64,000 nt of DNA from Lachnospiraceae bacterium (GCA_017500935.1 JAFVXW010000035.1:80774-144773); one strand, 5' to 3'; positions 1-9,375 are shown, numbered from the stretch's first letter. Numbers and translations: made by a program. The notes: generated by a model not told the origin, from the sequence alone.

Positions 1-1
1 C

Positions 2-877
2 AACTGCGGTTTCGCTGATTCTGTGACCGGTCATACCGCTGTTTCGGCTGTAGATCTTCCAGTCAGAATCAAATACGTTGATACCGCTGTTTTCAGGATC
101 CAGAACTTCCATATTTGCTTCCCAAAGAGAAGAAATGGTACCTACATCCTTCCAGTATCCGCTGAAGTGATATGCATACATTCTGCGGCCGTCACGGAGC
201 AGATTGGGGATAATGTTATTACCAAAGTCATTTTCAGAATTGGGATCTTCTTCATCTTCGATCAGATATTTTCTTAAAATATCCCAGTTGAAGATATAAA
301 TACCCATGGATGCCAGATTGGACTTGGGATTCTTGGGCTTTTCCTGGAATTCGGTGATACGGTCATTCTCGTCAGCTACCATCAGACCAAAACGGGATGC
401 CTCATCCCACGGAACTTCCATAACCGCAACAGAAAATTCAGCGTTCTTTTCCTTGTGGAAACGAAGGAAATCGCTGTAGTCCTGCTTACAGATCTGGTCA
501 CCGGACAGAATGATAACATATTCCGGATTGTAACGCTCAATGAAAGAAATATTCTGATAAATCGCATTGGCAGTTCCCTTATACCAGTCAGAGCCGGATG
601 CTTTCTGATAAGGAGGCAGAACATGTACACCACCATACAGACGGTCCAGATCCCAGGGCTGTCCATTGCCTATGTATTCATTCAGTACCAGCGGCTGATA
701 CTGGGTCAGAATACCTACGGTATCAATACCGGAATTGACGCAGTTCGACAGCGGAAAGTCAATAATACGGTATTTTCCGCCGAAGGGAACTGCAGGTTTT
801 GCCAGTTTGTCAGTCAACGCATATAAACGTGATCCCTGTCCACCGGCAAGAAGCATAGCAATCATTTCTTTTGCCAT
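2..877 (-). CDS. glgC: Glucose-1-phosphate adenylyltransferase, N-terminal 292 residues (runs off window)
   Basis: Makes ADP-glucose from glucose-1-phosphate and ATP, the committed step of bacterial glycogen synthesis, in the cytosol. The conceptual translation opens [25 protein letters not shown] at residues 12-18 is the nucleotide-binding loop, followed by the family stretches [15 protein letters not shown] and LSNCVNSGI. Later segments ([23 protein letters not shown]) are also typical. About 290 of the usual 380-425 residues are present; the C-terminal beta-helix part lies beyond base 1. The start ATG at 877-875 follows an AGGGGG ribosome site 7 nt upstream. Glycogen phosphorylase is found at 37-39 kb, so synthesis and breakdown genes are separate here. 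Confidence 0.95.
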   Translation of the reverse strand, partial: MAKEMIAMLLAGGQGSRLYALTDKLAKPAVPFGGKYRIIDFPLSNCVNSGIDTVGILTQYQPLVLNEYIGNGQPWDLDRLYGGVHVLPPYQKASGSDWYKGTANAIYQNISFIERYNPEYVIILSGDQICKQDYSDFLRFHKEKNAEFSVAVMEVPWDEASRFGLMVADENDRITEFQEKPKNPKSNLASMGIYIFNWDILRKYLIEDEEDPNSENDFGNNIIPNLLRDGRRMYAYHFSGYWKDVGTISSLWEANMEVLDPENSGINVFDSDWKIYSRNSGMTGHRISETAV

Positions 878-900
878 AACGATTCCCCCTGAGTTATGAT

Positions 901-929
901 AATATATTGATGTTAAAATTGTACCACAA
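901..929 (-). promoter_or_regulatory. Probable sigma-A promoter of glgC
   Basis: On the minus strand TTGTGG (929-924) is followed after exactly 17 nt by TATATT (906-901), 23 nt before the glgC start codon. The surrounding 60 bases are AT-rich. Inferred from hexamers only; no operator recognised. Confidence 0.45.
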
Positions 930-1075
930 TTTATAAGTATTCTACACCCTTTTGTGCATTTTTTTCAATATTTTTACAAATTTTTTTACAAAAATATACT
1001 TACCTGACAACATTTACGATAATTTTATGTTGGATAGCGTGCATTTATTCCTAATTTCCACCAATTCTTATCAAA

Positions 1076-1105
1076 ACAGGCTGTCGTATTCTCACGACAG
1101 CCTGT
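1076..1105 (-). terminator. Intrinsic terminator after the Gfo/Idh operon
   Basis: A perfect 12-bp inverted repeat (ACAGGCTGTCGT at 1076-1087, ACGACAGCCTGT at 1094-1105) with a 6-nt loop lies 14 nt beyond the dehydrogenase stop codon. The minus-strand read-out ends in TTTT, a short but acceptable U tract. Confidence 0.75.
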
Positions 1106-1118
1106 CACACCATATTTC

Positions 1119-2195
1119 TTATTCAAAATAAACAGGTTTTCCTGCTTTTGCAGAATCATAGATTGCTTCCAGAATCTGGGTCACAACCAGTGCCTGTTCG
1201 GGTTTTACGGTAAGGGGAGTTCCCTTGGTGATCGCGTCAAAGAATACTCTCTGTTCGATATCGGTGGGTTCTTCTGCAGTACCGTCATAGAATGCAACAC
1301 CGCCTGCCTGCAGATTGGGTTTTTCCACGCACTGTCTGCCGTATTTTACGGAATTGATGCGCAGGCCATCCTTCATGTCAGCACCTGCTTTGGTACCGCA
1401 CAGGGAAGTCTTTGCTTCATCCACATCCAGGGTATTCAATGCCCAGGAAGCTTCCAGATTGATGGTTGCACCGTTTTTCATCTTGATAAAGCCAAAAGCA
1501 GAATCTTCTACCGTAAATACAGTGGGATCCCAATCACCCCATGCATTGCCGGTTTCTTTCTGATCAGCAAGCTTTCTGTATACAGAACCCATAACAGATT
1601 CCGGTTCATAGTTGTCCATCATCCACAGAGTCAAATCCAGTGCATGAGTACCGATATCGATAAGGGGACCGCCGCCCTGCTTTTCTTCATCAAGGAATAC
1701 GCCCCAGGTAGGAACTGCTCTTCTGCGGATTGCATGTGCCTTAGCATAGTAGATCTCTCCAAGATCGCCGTTTTCGCAGGCTCTCTTTAAATACTGGGAA
1801 TCGCTTCTGTAACGGCTCTGATAACCGATGGTCAGCACTTTGCCGGTCTCTTTTGCAGTATCCACCATTGCTTTTGCCTCAGCATAAGTCTTAGCCATGG
1901 GCTTTTCGCACATAACATGCTTGCCTGCCTTTAAAGCAGCAATGGTAATGGGTGCGTGTGCATTATTTGGGGTCAATACATAAACTGCATCCAGATCTTC
2001 CTTGATCAGTTCCTGATAATCAGTATAAATTCTGGATTCAGGTGTACCGTACTCTTCCTTTGCCTTTTCTGCGCGCTCTTTGATCAGATCGCAGAAAGCA
2101 ATAATTTCAAAATTACCGTTTTTCTTGATCGCGGGCAGATGCTTTCCGTTTGCAATACCGCCGCATCCAACGATACCAACTTTTAATTTACTCAT
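1119..2195 (-). CDS. Gfo/Idh/MocA family NAD(P)-dependent oxidoreductase (first copy)
   Basis: A 358-residue protein of the Gfo/Idh/MocA family, which oxidises hydroxyl groups of sugars, inositols and glycosides using NAD(P). The N-terminal Rossmann loop is GCGGIA (residues 10-15), the family signature EKP is at 97-99 with the catalytic-lysine role known for the family, and the C-terminal sheet domain carries DIGTHALDL. It starts with ATG behind GGAGG and is the last gene of the operon that begins at 7979, 51 bp after a second, divergent family member. Substrate cannot be read from sequence; with a sugar importer upstream and an isomerase in the next operon, a role in dehydrogenation of an imported sugar or glycoside is inferred. 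Confidence 0.9.
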   Translation of the reverse strand: MSKLKVGIVGCGGIANGKHLPAIKKNGNFEIIAFCDLIKERAEKAKEEYGTPESRIYTDYQELIKEDLDAVYVLTPNNAHAPITIAALKAGKHVMCEKPMAKTYAEAKAMVDTAKETGKVLTIGYQSRYRSDSQYLKRACENGDLGEIYYAKAHAIRRRAVPTWGVFLDEEKQGGGPLIDIGTHALDLTLWMMDNYEPESVMGSVYRKLADQKETGNAWGDWDPTVFTVEDSAFGFIKMKNGATINLEASWALNTLDVDEAKTSLCGTKAGADMKDGLRINSVKYGRQCVEKPNLQAGGVAFYDGTAEEPTDIEQRVFFDAITKGTPLTVKPEQALVVTQILEAIYDSAKAGKPVYFE

Positions 2196-2246
2196 TTTTT
2201 CCTCCGTTTCTGCCTTTTGGGCTGTAAACCTGAAAATAAGTGATAT

Positions 2247-3296
2247 TTATTTTTCAAATTCGATCACTTTTTTGGTTGCAGCAGATTCAAAGATTGCTTC
2301 CATCAAACGCATAACACGTGCAACTTCTTCCAGCTTGATGATGCGTTCCGCTTTTCCTTCCAGAACCGCCATCACATTTTTATAGAAATCACGGATATCA
2401 CTCTTTACTTCCGGCATCTGCTCTTTGTGGATGCTGTCATCTCTTCTGGGAGCCATGGTCTTTGTCAGACCTGCCGCAGTCTTGATCGGCACAACATCGC
2501 CTTCATCCACGCCAAGCGCACGCACGATCTCAATGTCATTGCCCCAGTCTCTGATAATACCGGTACCGTCCTGACCCAGTACATACCATCTGGGCAGGCT
2601 GATAAAGTTACTGGTACCAACTTCAATATGCATGGTCACGCCGTTCTCAAAGCCAAGAATTGCCATAAAGCCGTCATCCACCAGCTGATTGGTGACATTG
2701 TCAAGAGTCGCATAAACCGTATTCAGCTTCACGCCGGGATAGAACAGCAGAGCCTGATCCAGAAGATGTACGCCCCAGTCAAGAACCATGCCGCCGCCGT
2801 GCTCTTTCTCACCGCGCCAGTCACCGGGAATACCTCTGGAACCGTGTACCCTGGATTCAATTTTGAATACTTCACCGAATTTGCCGGCTTCAATATTTTC
2901 TTTTACAGTTAAAAAGTCTCCGTCCCAACGGCGGTTCTGATGAACCGTGAAAAACTTTCCGGTTCTTTCGGAAGCATCGATCATTTCCTTTAAATCAGCA
3001 GAACAAAGAGTAACGGGCTTTTCAGACACCACATTTTTGCCTGCTTCCATTGCAGCGATTGCGATCTCTTTATGTACATCATTGGGTGTTGCGATCAGTA
3101 CGATGTCAACAGATTCATCCGCAAGCAGATCCTCTCTGCTCTCATATACATGGATTCCCTTTGACTTTGCATACTCTCTTCTGGATTCCTTGATATCCCA
3201 GATGCCTGCCACAGTCAGGTCGTCAATGCTCTGGATCAGTTCATAATGCCATCCGGCCATACCGCCGAATCCCACCATTGCCAATGTGTGTTTCAT
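2247..3296 (-). CDS. Gfo/Idh/MocA family oxidoreductase (second copy)
   Basis: A 349-residue member of the same family as its downstream neighbour but clearly divergent from it. The nucleotide loop is GFGGMA (9-14); SEKPVTL gives the EKP signature near residue 97, and GGGMVLDWGVHLLDQ holds the conserved active-site histidine region. Start ATG follows AAAGGAGG 9 nt upstream, and the gene sits 16 bp after the methyltransferase stop. Two paralogues in one operon suggest either sequential oxidation and reduction steps or a heteromeric pair. Reaction and cofactor preference are not determinable here. Confidence 0.9.
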   Translation of the reverse strand: MKHTLAMVGFGGMAGWHYELIQSIDDLTVAGIWDIKESRREYAKSKGIHVYESREDLLADESVDIVLIATPNDVHKEIAIAAMEAGKNVVSEKPVTLCSADLKEMIDASERTGKFFTVHQNRRWDGDFLTVKENIEAGKFGEVFKIESRVHGSRGIPGDWRGEKEHGGGMVLDWGVHLLDQALLFYPGVKLNTVYATLDNVTNQLVDDGFMAILGFENGVTMHIEVGTSNFISLPRWYVLGQDGTGIIRDWGNDIEIVRALGVDEGDVVPIKTAAGLTKTMAPRRDDSIHKEQMPEVKSDIRDFYKNVMAVLEGKAERIIKLEEVARVMRLMEAIFESAATKKVIEFEK

Positions 3297-3312
3297 TTTT
3301 TAGTTCCTCCTT

Positions 3313-4140
3313 TTACTTTCTTTCCGACTTTCTGCCGATATATAAAAAGTGTTCACTCATTCCAAGAAGATTCTTGTCACTGCTTAAATGCCACGCAAGC
3401 TCCAGCCATTTCTCCTGCTGCTGTACTGAAAGCTCATGTAAAAGCTTCTCTTTGCCGCATAATACATTTTCCACGCCGGCAAACACAAGCTCTTCCAGAT
3501 TTTCAGACTCCATCAGAGCTCTCGCCTCTGATACCGAGGTGTAATAGGAAGTAGTGTACGCCTTTTCTTCTGTCACTTTCTGTCTGCCGTCTTCCAGGAA
3601 ACGAAGCAGATCCTTCTGATCGCCGAAATCCTCCAGCTCATGCGCATAATCCTGCATCGGTGCATAATTTGAAATAAATGCCACAAAAATAAGTCCGCCG
3701 GGCTTTAATGCACGCAGAGACTCTTTCAAAGCCTTCTTCCGGTCTTCCTCATCGATCAGGTGATACAGCGGTCCCATCAAAAGAACCGCGTCAAACTGCT
3801 CCTGTCTGTACATATATTCAGATAACAAAAGCGCATCTCCATGAATGCAGCTGTCCAGATGCACGCCCGCCTCTGCCGCTTTATTGATCGCGGTACGGAT
3901 ATTCTTACCGGAAAGATCCAGTAAGGTCACATCATGTCCCTGCTGTGCCAGAAAGATGGAATATCTGCCAGGGCCGCCGCCCACATCCAAAACAGCCTGC
4001 TTCTCACCCAGATATTTGAGCAAGTAACGCTTGGTCACCTCAAATTCGGGCAAATGCCATGCAAGACGCTCCCATTCCTCGGTTCGTTCGTCATAAAAAC
4101 GCTCGATTTCATTGCGCTTTCTTTCTTCGTTATTTCTCAT
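3313..4140 (-). CDS. Class I SAM-dependent methyltransferase
   Basis: A 275-residue cytosolic methyltransferase with the Rossmann-type SAM fold. Motif I is VLDVGGGPGRYS (50-61), motif II ends in the acidic strand VTLLDLS, and motif IV/post-I is LLMGPLYHLIDEEDR, all as in the Methyltransf_11/25 families. It lies between the binding lipoprotein and two sugar dehydrogenases. The terminator at 4230-4258 separates it from the lipoprotein gene, so it may be read by leakage through that terminator or from a weak promoter in 4141-4229. Methyl acceptor unknown; a small molecule or sugar is possible given the neighbours. Confidence 0.85.
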   Translation of the reverse strand: MRNNEERKRNEIERFYDERTEEWERLAWHLPEFEVTKRYLLKYLGEKQAVLDVGGGPGRYSIFLAQQGHDVTLLDLSGKNIRTAINKAAEAGVHLDSCIHGDALLLSEYMYRQEQFDAVLLMGPLYHLIDEEDRKKALKESLRALKPGGLIFVAFISNYAPMQDYAHELEDFGDQKDLLRFLEDGRQKVTEEKAYTTSYYTSVSEARALMESENLEELVFAGVENVLCGKEKLLHELSVQQQEKWLELAWHLSSDKNLLGMSEHFLYIGRKSERK

Positions 4141-4229
4141 TTGTTTTATACACTCCAGTTAAAAATAATTCCCTGTCAATCATACATCCCTTCCGTAAAA
4201 TCTGCAAGAGTTGATTTGTGATTGTAAAG

Positions 4230-4258
4230 AAAAAAACCCCGGCGCTTATGCGCCGGGG
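4230..4258 (-). terminator. Strong intrinsic terminator after the binding-protein gene
   Basis: GC-rich perfect 9-bp stem CCCCGGCGC (4237-4245) / GCGCCGGGG (4250-4258), TTAT loop, and a run of seven A (4230-4236) that gives U7 on the minus strand. It lies about 40 nt after the lipoprotein stop and divides the transporter genes from the methyltransferase/dehydrogenase genes. It probably lowers expression of the distal genes relative to the transporter. Confidence 0.9.
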
Positions 4259-4300
4259 TCTTATGTTCATAAATTACAACCAATATGGAGTGTTTATGAA

Positions 4301-6070
4301 TTATTTGTTGTAGCTGTAAGGCTTGATATCGTTGATAGCCTTATCCCATGCTACTTTGTAAGCTTCCTGATACTCAGCATAGCCAAGAGTTTCAGCATCT
4401 TCTTTCAGCTGATTCCAGATTTCATCAAAGGTAGCCTGGTCTTTTGCGTATACCATCTTAACCTGAGCTTCGCCTAACAGAAGGTTGATGTCGTTCTGGA
4501 TATCCTGCATATCAGGATCAAGAACTACGTTGGACCAACCGTCAACCTGCTTCAGAGTCTTTTCGGTCTTGCCGTAGATATCCCAGGGATCGTCCACGCC
4601 GCCAAGGTGATCAACCCACATCTGTTCCAGCTTGGTGTAGGTCTTTTCGATCTTGAATGCATCCTGCTTAACGATAGACCATTCTACGCCGGTAGCGGGA
4701 TCGATGGTAGCTTCTGCGATGATGGGGTCACCGCCCAGAACGTAACGCAGTTCGTTCATGGTACCGCCGCCTTCGAATTCGGTAGCATAGATATCGCCGT
4801 TGTCATCAAAGTAGGTCTGGGTAGGAACCTGATTGCCGTTTGCATCATATTCCCAGTACAGGCCTTCGGGACCGCTTGCATACAGCTTAGCGCCTTCATC
4901 AGCGTCATCGCCATACAGCCAGTTCAGGTATGCAAGAGCTGCATCCAGGTTTTCACAGGAAGTGGTGATAGCTACGTTTCTTACATTACCAACAGGGTTG
5001 TCGGAGAACTCAGCCAGAACCATACAGTCAGCCCACAGTTCCATGTAGCCCTTAGGATCTTCAGCATCCATTCTTTCCTTGGTGTTGTAGTTGGAAGCGC
5101 CCCACCACTGGAAAGGAGTGTACATGATCTGACCGTTGGTGATCTTAGCCTGCATATCTTCTGCGGACTGGGTAGCACCGTCGGGATCTAACAGACCTCT
5201 CTGGTTAGCTTCGAATACCCACTGCAGAGCTTCGTGCAGAGGAGAACCATCAGCGATAGCGGGTTCGATAACGGAACCGTCAGCGTTTACGCACATGATC
5301 TGACCAGCAACGTCAAGCCAAGCGCCTCTTAACCATACATATGCAAGCCAGAAGTTATGAGTGGAGTCACCGGACATGGTCAGTGCATAGGTAGGAAGAC
5401 CTTCATCGGTAGTAGGCTCCAGAGCCTGCATTTCTTCCAGCATATCAAGGAATTCATCCCAGGTAGCGGTTGCGGGCTTGCCAACTTTTTCATACAGGTC
5501 CCAACGTACGGAAGGGTTGAATGCGTAGATGTTGGTCTGGGTACCGGTTCTGATAGGCAGAGAGTACAGATGTTCGCCATCACCGTGGTTGTCCATCTTC
5601 CACTGAATAGCACCTTCGTACAGAGGATTCTCAAATACGTTAGGAAGCTTATCTTTGTACTGAGCAAGGTCTACAAGGTAACCGCCGTTAATAACGTTGG
5701 TCCAGTTTTCAGTACCCTGACCCCATTCAATAATGTCTGCGAAATCGCCGGAAGCCAGCTGAGTCTGATCTTCGGTAGCACCATCGGTGGTAACCCAGAT
5801 GTTCATAGCAATACCTAACTTTTCAGCAAGCAGATCCTGCAGGAAAGGTACGGAGTCAGCGGGATAGTTACCATATCCGGAGTAAGCAAAGTCCAGAGTT
5901 ACCAGATCGCCGGTAGCTGCATCGTCAGCTGCGGGTGCTTCTTCCTTGGTCTCGGTCTTTTCGGTGGTAGTGGTGTCAGCTGCGGGTGCTTCCTCTTTGC
6001 TGCCGCAAGCGGTCATGGACATAGCCATAGCTGCAACCAACAGTAAGGAAACGATTTTTTTGTGTTTCAT
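4301..6070 (-). CDS. Sugar ABC transporter substrate-binding lipoprotein (LplA type)
   Basis: A 589-residue extracellular solute-binding protein, of the large LplA/YtcQ-type subgroup that serves oligosaccharide importers. Residues 1-22 are a lipoprotein signal peptide with lipobox MTAC (Cys22), followed by an acidic Thr/Glu/Ala linker to about residue 50 and then the two-lobe binding domain. The start at 6070 is preferred over an in-frame ATG 33 nt upstream because AGGAGG lies 9 nt before it and the signal peptide then begins directly with MKHKK. It follows the two permease genes. No ATPase is encoded, so a shared MsmX-like ATPase elsewhere is expected. The ligand cannot be read from the sequence. 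Confidence 0.92.
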   Translation of the reverse strand: MKHKKIVSLLLVAAMAMSMTACGSKEEAPAADTTTTEKTETKEEAPAADDAATGDLVTLDFAYSGYGNYPADSVPFLQDLLAEKLGIAMNIWVTTDGATEDQTQLASGDFADIIEWGQGTENWTNVINGGYLVDLAQYKDKLPNVFENPLYEGAIQWKMDNHGDGEHLYSLPIRTGTQTNIYAFNPSVRWDLYEKVGKPATATWDEFLDMLEEMQALEPTTDEGLPTYALTMSGDSTHNFWLAYVWLRGAWLDVAGQIMCVNADGSVIEPAIADGSPLHEALQWVFEANQRGLLDPDGATQSAEDMQAKITNGQIMYTPFQWWGASNYNTKERMDAEDPKGYMELWADCMVLAEFSDNPVGNVRNVAITTSCENLDAALAYLNWLYGDDADEGAKLYASGPEGLYWEYDANGNQVPTQTYFDDNGDIYATEFEGGGTMNELRYVLGGDPIIAEATIDPATGVEWSIVKQDAFKIEKTYTKLEQMWVDHLGGVDDPWDIYGKTEKTLKQVDGWSNVVLDPDMQDIQNDINLLLGEAQVKMVYAKDQATFDEIWNQLKEDAETLGYAEYQEAYKVAWDKAINDIKPYSYNK

Positions 6071-6113
6071 GGGTGTTTTCCTCCTTAATAAAAATAGAAA
6101 CAACTTTTTATTA

Positions 6114-7040
6114 TCAACCCTTCACGGCGCCGATCATAATACCCTTGGTAAAGTAGCGCTGGAAGAACGGATAAACGAACAGGATCGGTAATACGGTTAC
6201 ACCGGTGATTGCAAAACGGGTGGACTTGGTGGACATATTTGCCATCAGAGCTTCTGCATTGTCCAGACCGCCCTTTGCGATCATCTGCTGTAATACCTGA
6301 GACTGATTTAAGAACTGATACAGCATGGACTGCAGGGTAGGCCATGTGCCGCCGTTCATGTAGATTACAGTATCCATGTAGGAGTTCCACTGACCTACTG
6401 CTGCAAATACCGCAACGGTTGCGATAATGGGCTTGGACAGCGGGATAACGATGTTGACAAAACGCTTGAAGTAACCAGCGCCGTCAATGTAAGCTGCTTC
6501 TTCCAGAGCCGGAGGAAGACCTTCAATATAGGTCTTGGTCAGGATCATGTTGTAAGGGGTTACGAAAGAAGGAAGTACATATACCCAGAAGTTGTTGGTC
6601 AGACCCAGCATCTTGATATTTAAGTAGCCGGGGATCAGACCTGCGGAGAAGTACATGGTAACGATCATAAAACGATACCAGAACTTTCTGTGAGGGAACT
6701 CGTGCTTGGTCATCAGGTAACCGGGAACCAGGGAACCGATCAGTGTAAATACAGTACCAAGAACAGTACGTGCGATGGAAGTCATGGTCGCACCAGCCAG
6801 TTCTTTCATCTGGAAGATCTTTGTATAGGTTTCAAACTGAATGCCTACAGGATAGAACGTTACCAGACCGCCATCAACTGCCAGAGAGGAGCTGATGGAA
6901 TTGATCAATACGTAATAGAACGGGAAAATACAGATAAAAGTAAACGCGCAGAGAAAAACAACGTTGATGACGTCAAACGCAACATCAAGCGGACCTTTTT
7001 TGATCGTTTTTCTGCCGTAGTCTTCTACTTTTTTAGCCAT
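6114..7040 (-). CDS. Carbohydrate ABC transporter permease (LplC/YtcP type)
   Basis: A 308-residue inner-membrane permease with six predicted hydrophobic segments and the ATPase-contact EAA loop EEAAYIDGAGYFKRF, which fixes it as a MalG-like subunit. The C-terminus ends KGIMIGAVKG, usual for the LplC group. Start chosen at the ATG 7040-7038; a GTG codon immediately upstream is in frame, but GGAGG is 8 nt from the ATG, the better distance. It is placed between its partner permease (16-18 bp away) and the binding lipoprotein, so B-C-A gene order is seen. It should form a heterodimer with the product at 7059-7979. Confidence 0.93.
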   Translation of the reverse strand: MAKKVEDYGRKTIKKGPLDVAFDVINVVFLCAFTFICIFPFYYVLINSISSSLAVDGGLVTFYPVGIQFETYTKIFQMKELAGATMTSIARTVLGTVFTLIGSLVPGYLMTKHEFPHRKFWYRFMIVTMYFSAGLIPGYLNIKMLGLTNNFWVYVLPSFVTPYNMILTKTYIEGLPPALEEAAYIDGAGYFKRFVNIVIPLSKPIIATVAVFAAVGQWNSYMDTVIYMNGGTWPTLQSMLYQFLNQSQVLQQMIAKGGLDNAEALMANMSTKSTRFAITGVTVLPILFVYPFFQRYFTKGIMIGAVKG

Positions 7041-7058
7041 CACTCAAACCTCCTTCTC

Positions 7059-7979
7059 TTAGAATATCTTCTCTTCTCTTACCTTGCCGGAGAACCAGTT
7101 AGCGATACACAGCAGGATAAGACCGATGATGGACTTGTAAATACCGATGGCTGTGGAGTAGGAAATCTCCTGTCCTAACAGACCTTCGTTATATACATAC
7201 AGGTCAAGTACGGTGATGTAGTCGGTATTGAACGCATTGGAGAATACCATGTACTGTTCCATACCTACGGATAAGAAGTTACCGATACTCATGATCAGCA
7301 GGGTGATGAAGGTAGGCAGCAGACCGGGGATGGTGATGAATCTGATCTTGGCAAAACGACCGGCGCCGTCTACTTCTGCTGCTTCATAAAGTTCCTGATC
7401 GATGGAACCTAAAGAAGCCAGATAAATAATAGAACTCCAACCAATGCCTTTCCAGTTGCCGTACAGCCACATCTGTACACGGGGCAGCGTTTGCATGGAC
7501 ATCAGGTTCTTACCCTGATCCCAGATACCAAGCTGCATCATGATCTGGCTGACAAAGCCCTGAGAAGAGAACATGGAGAATGCCAGTGCATATACAAGTA
7601 CCCAGCCGATGAAGTGGGGAATGGTGGTACAGGTCTGAACCAGTTTCTTTAACCATGCGAAGGGGAGTTCATTGAGCAGGATCGCAAAGAACATAGGCAG
7701 GAAAGATGTTGCGATACCAGCAACCGCAAAGATCAGGGTATTTTCCATAACCTGAAGGAATTCACGTCTGTTGATGGGGTTGATGAACATCTTTACAAAG
7801 TTCTCAAGACCTACAAATTCAGTCTTATCCAGAGGAAGACCGGGCTTGTAATCATAGAAAGAGTAGATCCAGCCTCTGACAGGCAGATAGCTGAAAAGGA
7901 AATACATTACAAAAAACGGAAGTGCCACAAGGAACAGCTTCGTGCCGGGATTCATTCCCGATTTCTTTTTTGAATCCAT
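7059..7979 (-). CDS. Sugar ABC transporter permease (LplB/YteP type)
   Basis: A 306-residue membrane protein, MalF-like half of the importer, with six hydrophobic segments and EAA loop YEAAEVDGAGRFAKI. The short cytosolic N-terminus (MDSKKKSGMNPGTK) precedes the first membrane segment LFLVALPFFVMYFLFSYLPV. The start ATG follows TAGGAGG. It is the first gene of the operon; a strong promoter sits at 8337-8365, leaving an unusually long leader of about 350 nt. Confidence 0.93.
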   Translation of the reverse strand: MDSKKKSGMNPGTKLFLVALPFFVMYFLFSYLPVRGWIYSFYDYKPGLPLDKTEFVGLENFVKMFINPINRREFLQVMENTLIFAVAGIATSFLPMFFAILLNELPFAWLKKLVQTCTTIPHFIGWVLVYALAFSMFSSQGFVSQIMMQLGIWDQGKNLMSMQTLPRVQMWLYGNWKGIGWSSIIYLASLGSIDQELYEAAEVDGAGRFAKIRFITIPGLLPTFITLLIMSIGNFLSVGMEQYMVFSNAFNTDYITVLDLYVYNEGLLGQEISYSTAIGIYKSIIGLILLCIANWFSGKVREEKIF

Positions 7980-8336
7980 TTTTAACCTCCTAATTCAGTA
8001 AATAATTTGCTTATCATCCGGGTCGGTGACCGCTTGTCCGCTGTGATCTTAAGGAAATGCTATGTAACTCTTAACAAAAACAAAACCCAGAAAAAAATCC
8101 GGGAAATGCACAGGCCCTTAAAGCACAACAGATATGAATGAAAGCTTGCAGCGATACCGGAATCATGACAAAAACCCTTACACATTTGTCTTGCGCTCCC
8201 CTCACGTTCAACGCATGCTTCAGGCTGCCATGTCTGATATTCTGCCGGTAAACACAGAAAAAAATATTTGTCTGAAATTCAGAAAGATATCACAGAAACT
8301 TAATATTTTTAACCGGTTTTTTTATGTGTTAAACAA
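7980..8336 (-). promoter_or_regulatory. Long (~350 nt) 5' leader of the sugar importer operon
   Basis: Between the -10 element at 8337-8342 and the permease start codon at 7979 there are about 350 transcribed bases with no convincing gene on either strand. I see an A/T-rich first third, a mixed GC-rich middle and a purine-rich ribosome site at the end. No riboswitch class or T-box consensus was recognised. The length is more than a simple UTR needs, so a regulatory RNA element is possible, but the sequence itself gives no proof. Confidence 0.4.
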
Positions 8337-8365
8337 AATATATCAATAATTGGCCCTGATGTCAA
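8337..8365 (-). promoter_or_regulatory. Strong sigma-A promoter of the sugar importer operon
   Basis: Minus strand shows consensus TTGACA (8365-8360), a 17-nt spacer and TATATT (8342-8337). This is one of the best matches in the window and lies just downstream of the terminator of the neighbouring operon. Confidence 0.75.
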
Positions 8366-8430
8366 CCTGTTTATTGTACGTATTGCCACACAAACAGCAT
8401 TTTTTGGAAATTTACATATAAATCTGCACA

Positions 8431-8489
8431 AAAAAACTGTATAGAAGCATGACATGTATACATATTCAGGTCATGCTTTATACAGTTTT
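8431..8489 (-). terminator. Intrinsic terminator after the isomerase gene
   Basis: Twenty-base arms (8433-8453 and 8470-8489) pair with a single bulge and enclose a 16-nt loop that itself contains the palindrome ATGTATACAT. The minus-strand read-out ends in seven U, so it closes the UroD-like/isomerase operon about 80 nt after its stop codon. Confidence 0.85.
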
Positions 8490-8570
8490 ATCACTTTAGT
8501 ATGATGTACTGCTAAAATTCAGGGCGTTTTGTCAGCATATTTTCCAGAAACAAGCGCTATCCCTGTCCGG

Positions 8571-9347
8571 TTATATAAAACTGTTCAGAAGAGCCGCCGC
8601 TTTTTTTGCCTCTGCCGCAAAATCCGCCGCCCCTGCTTCCACGCTCACATTGCCCTGATAACCGGCCTGAAAAAGTACCTTGAAAACTGCCGCATAATCA
8701 CTGCCGTCGCCTGCATAGGGAAACACTCTTGAGCTCATATCCGGCAGCGGAGAACTGATATGGACATGCCAAAGCTTGTCTCCAGCCTTTTCCATAGCCT
8801 CCCAGGGTTCATGAGAGGCAAGCATATGAAATGTATCTGCCAGTACCCCCACATGATCAGAATCCACCCACGCTGCCATCTGGGTCGCTTCCGAAACCAG
8901 ATTCAGGATATTACACTCCTGACGTCTGAGCGGTTCAATGGCAATCTTAACATCATATTTTTCTGCGTATCCGGCTGCTGTTTTAAAAAATGCCGCCAGC
9001 TGCTGCCACGCCTTTTCAAAAGGCCAGCCTTCCGGCACGCTGCGGGATGCACCGCTTCCAAATACAGCTGTTTTTATCCCAACGGCTGCCGCTCTGGAAA
9101 GCGCCTTTTCCAGATAGGCATGCCATGCCTGCACATCAGCTTCCGGACCTGTGACCTTGATCGTGCCGGGCATAAAGCCATTGCAGCACAATACCGGAAT
9201 CGGTGCTGTCTGCACTTTTTTACAAAGTGCTTCAAATTCACCGTCTTCCATTGCCGCCAGCTGGCTTAAACTAAATTCCAGATAGGAAAAACCTGCTTTT
9301 GCAGCAATTTCTGCATTTTCAATGCCTGCACATACACCAATCTTCAT
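8571..9347 (-). CDS. Sugar phosphate isomerase/epimerase (AP-endonuclease-2 TIM barrel)
   Basis: A 258-residue cytosolic TIM-barrel protein of the xylose-isomerase-like/AP endonuclease family 2. The N-terminus MKIGVCAGIENAEIAAKAGF is typical, IAIEPLRR holds the first metal-ligand glutamate, and VGVLADTFHML and WHVHISSP hold the Asp/His ligands. It sits 28 bp after a UroD/MtaA-like gene and is the last gene before a strong terminator. Family members isomerise or epimerise sugars, and some act on 3-keto-glycosides together with Gfo/Idh dehydrogenases, two of which are in the next operon. The exact substrate is unknown. Confidence 0.85.
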   Translation of the reverse strand: MKIGVCAGIENAEIAAKAGFSYLEFSLSQLAAMEDGEFEALCKKVQTAPIPVLCCNGFMPGTIKVTGPEADVQAWHAYLEKALSRAAAVGIKTAVFGSGASRSVPEGWPFEKAWQQLAAFFKTAAGYAEKYDVKIAIEPLRRQECNILNLVSEATQMAAWVDSDHVGVLADTFHMLASHEPWEAMEKAGDKLWHVHISSPLPDMSSRVFPYAGDGSDYAAVFKVLFQAGYQGNVSVEAGAADFAAEAKKAAALLNSFI

Positions 9348-9375
9348 CCTGATCCCTCCCTGTCACGATCTTTTG

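Noticed and set aside
8134-8349. 71-codon plus-strand frame in the importer leader
   Set aside because: No ribosome site, and it runs antisense to a strongly promoted leader; composition not protein-like.
8437-8489. Hairpin considered as a riboswitch or sRNA
   Set aside because: Position just after a stop codon and the U7 run on the minus strand fit a plain terminator.
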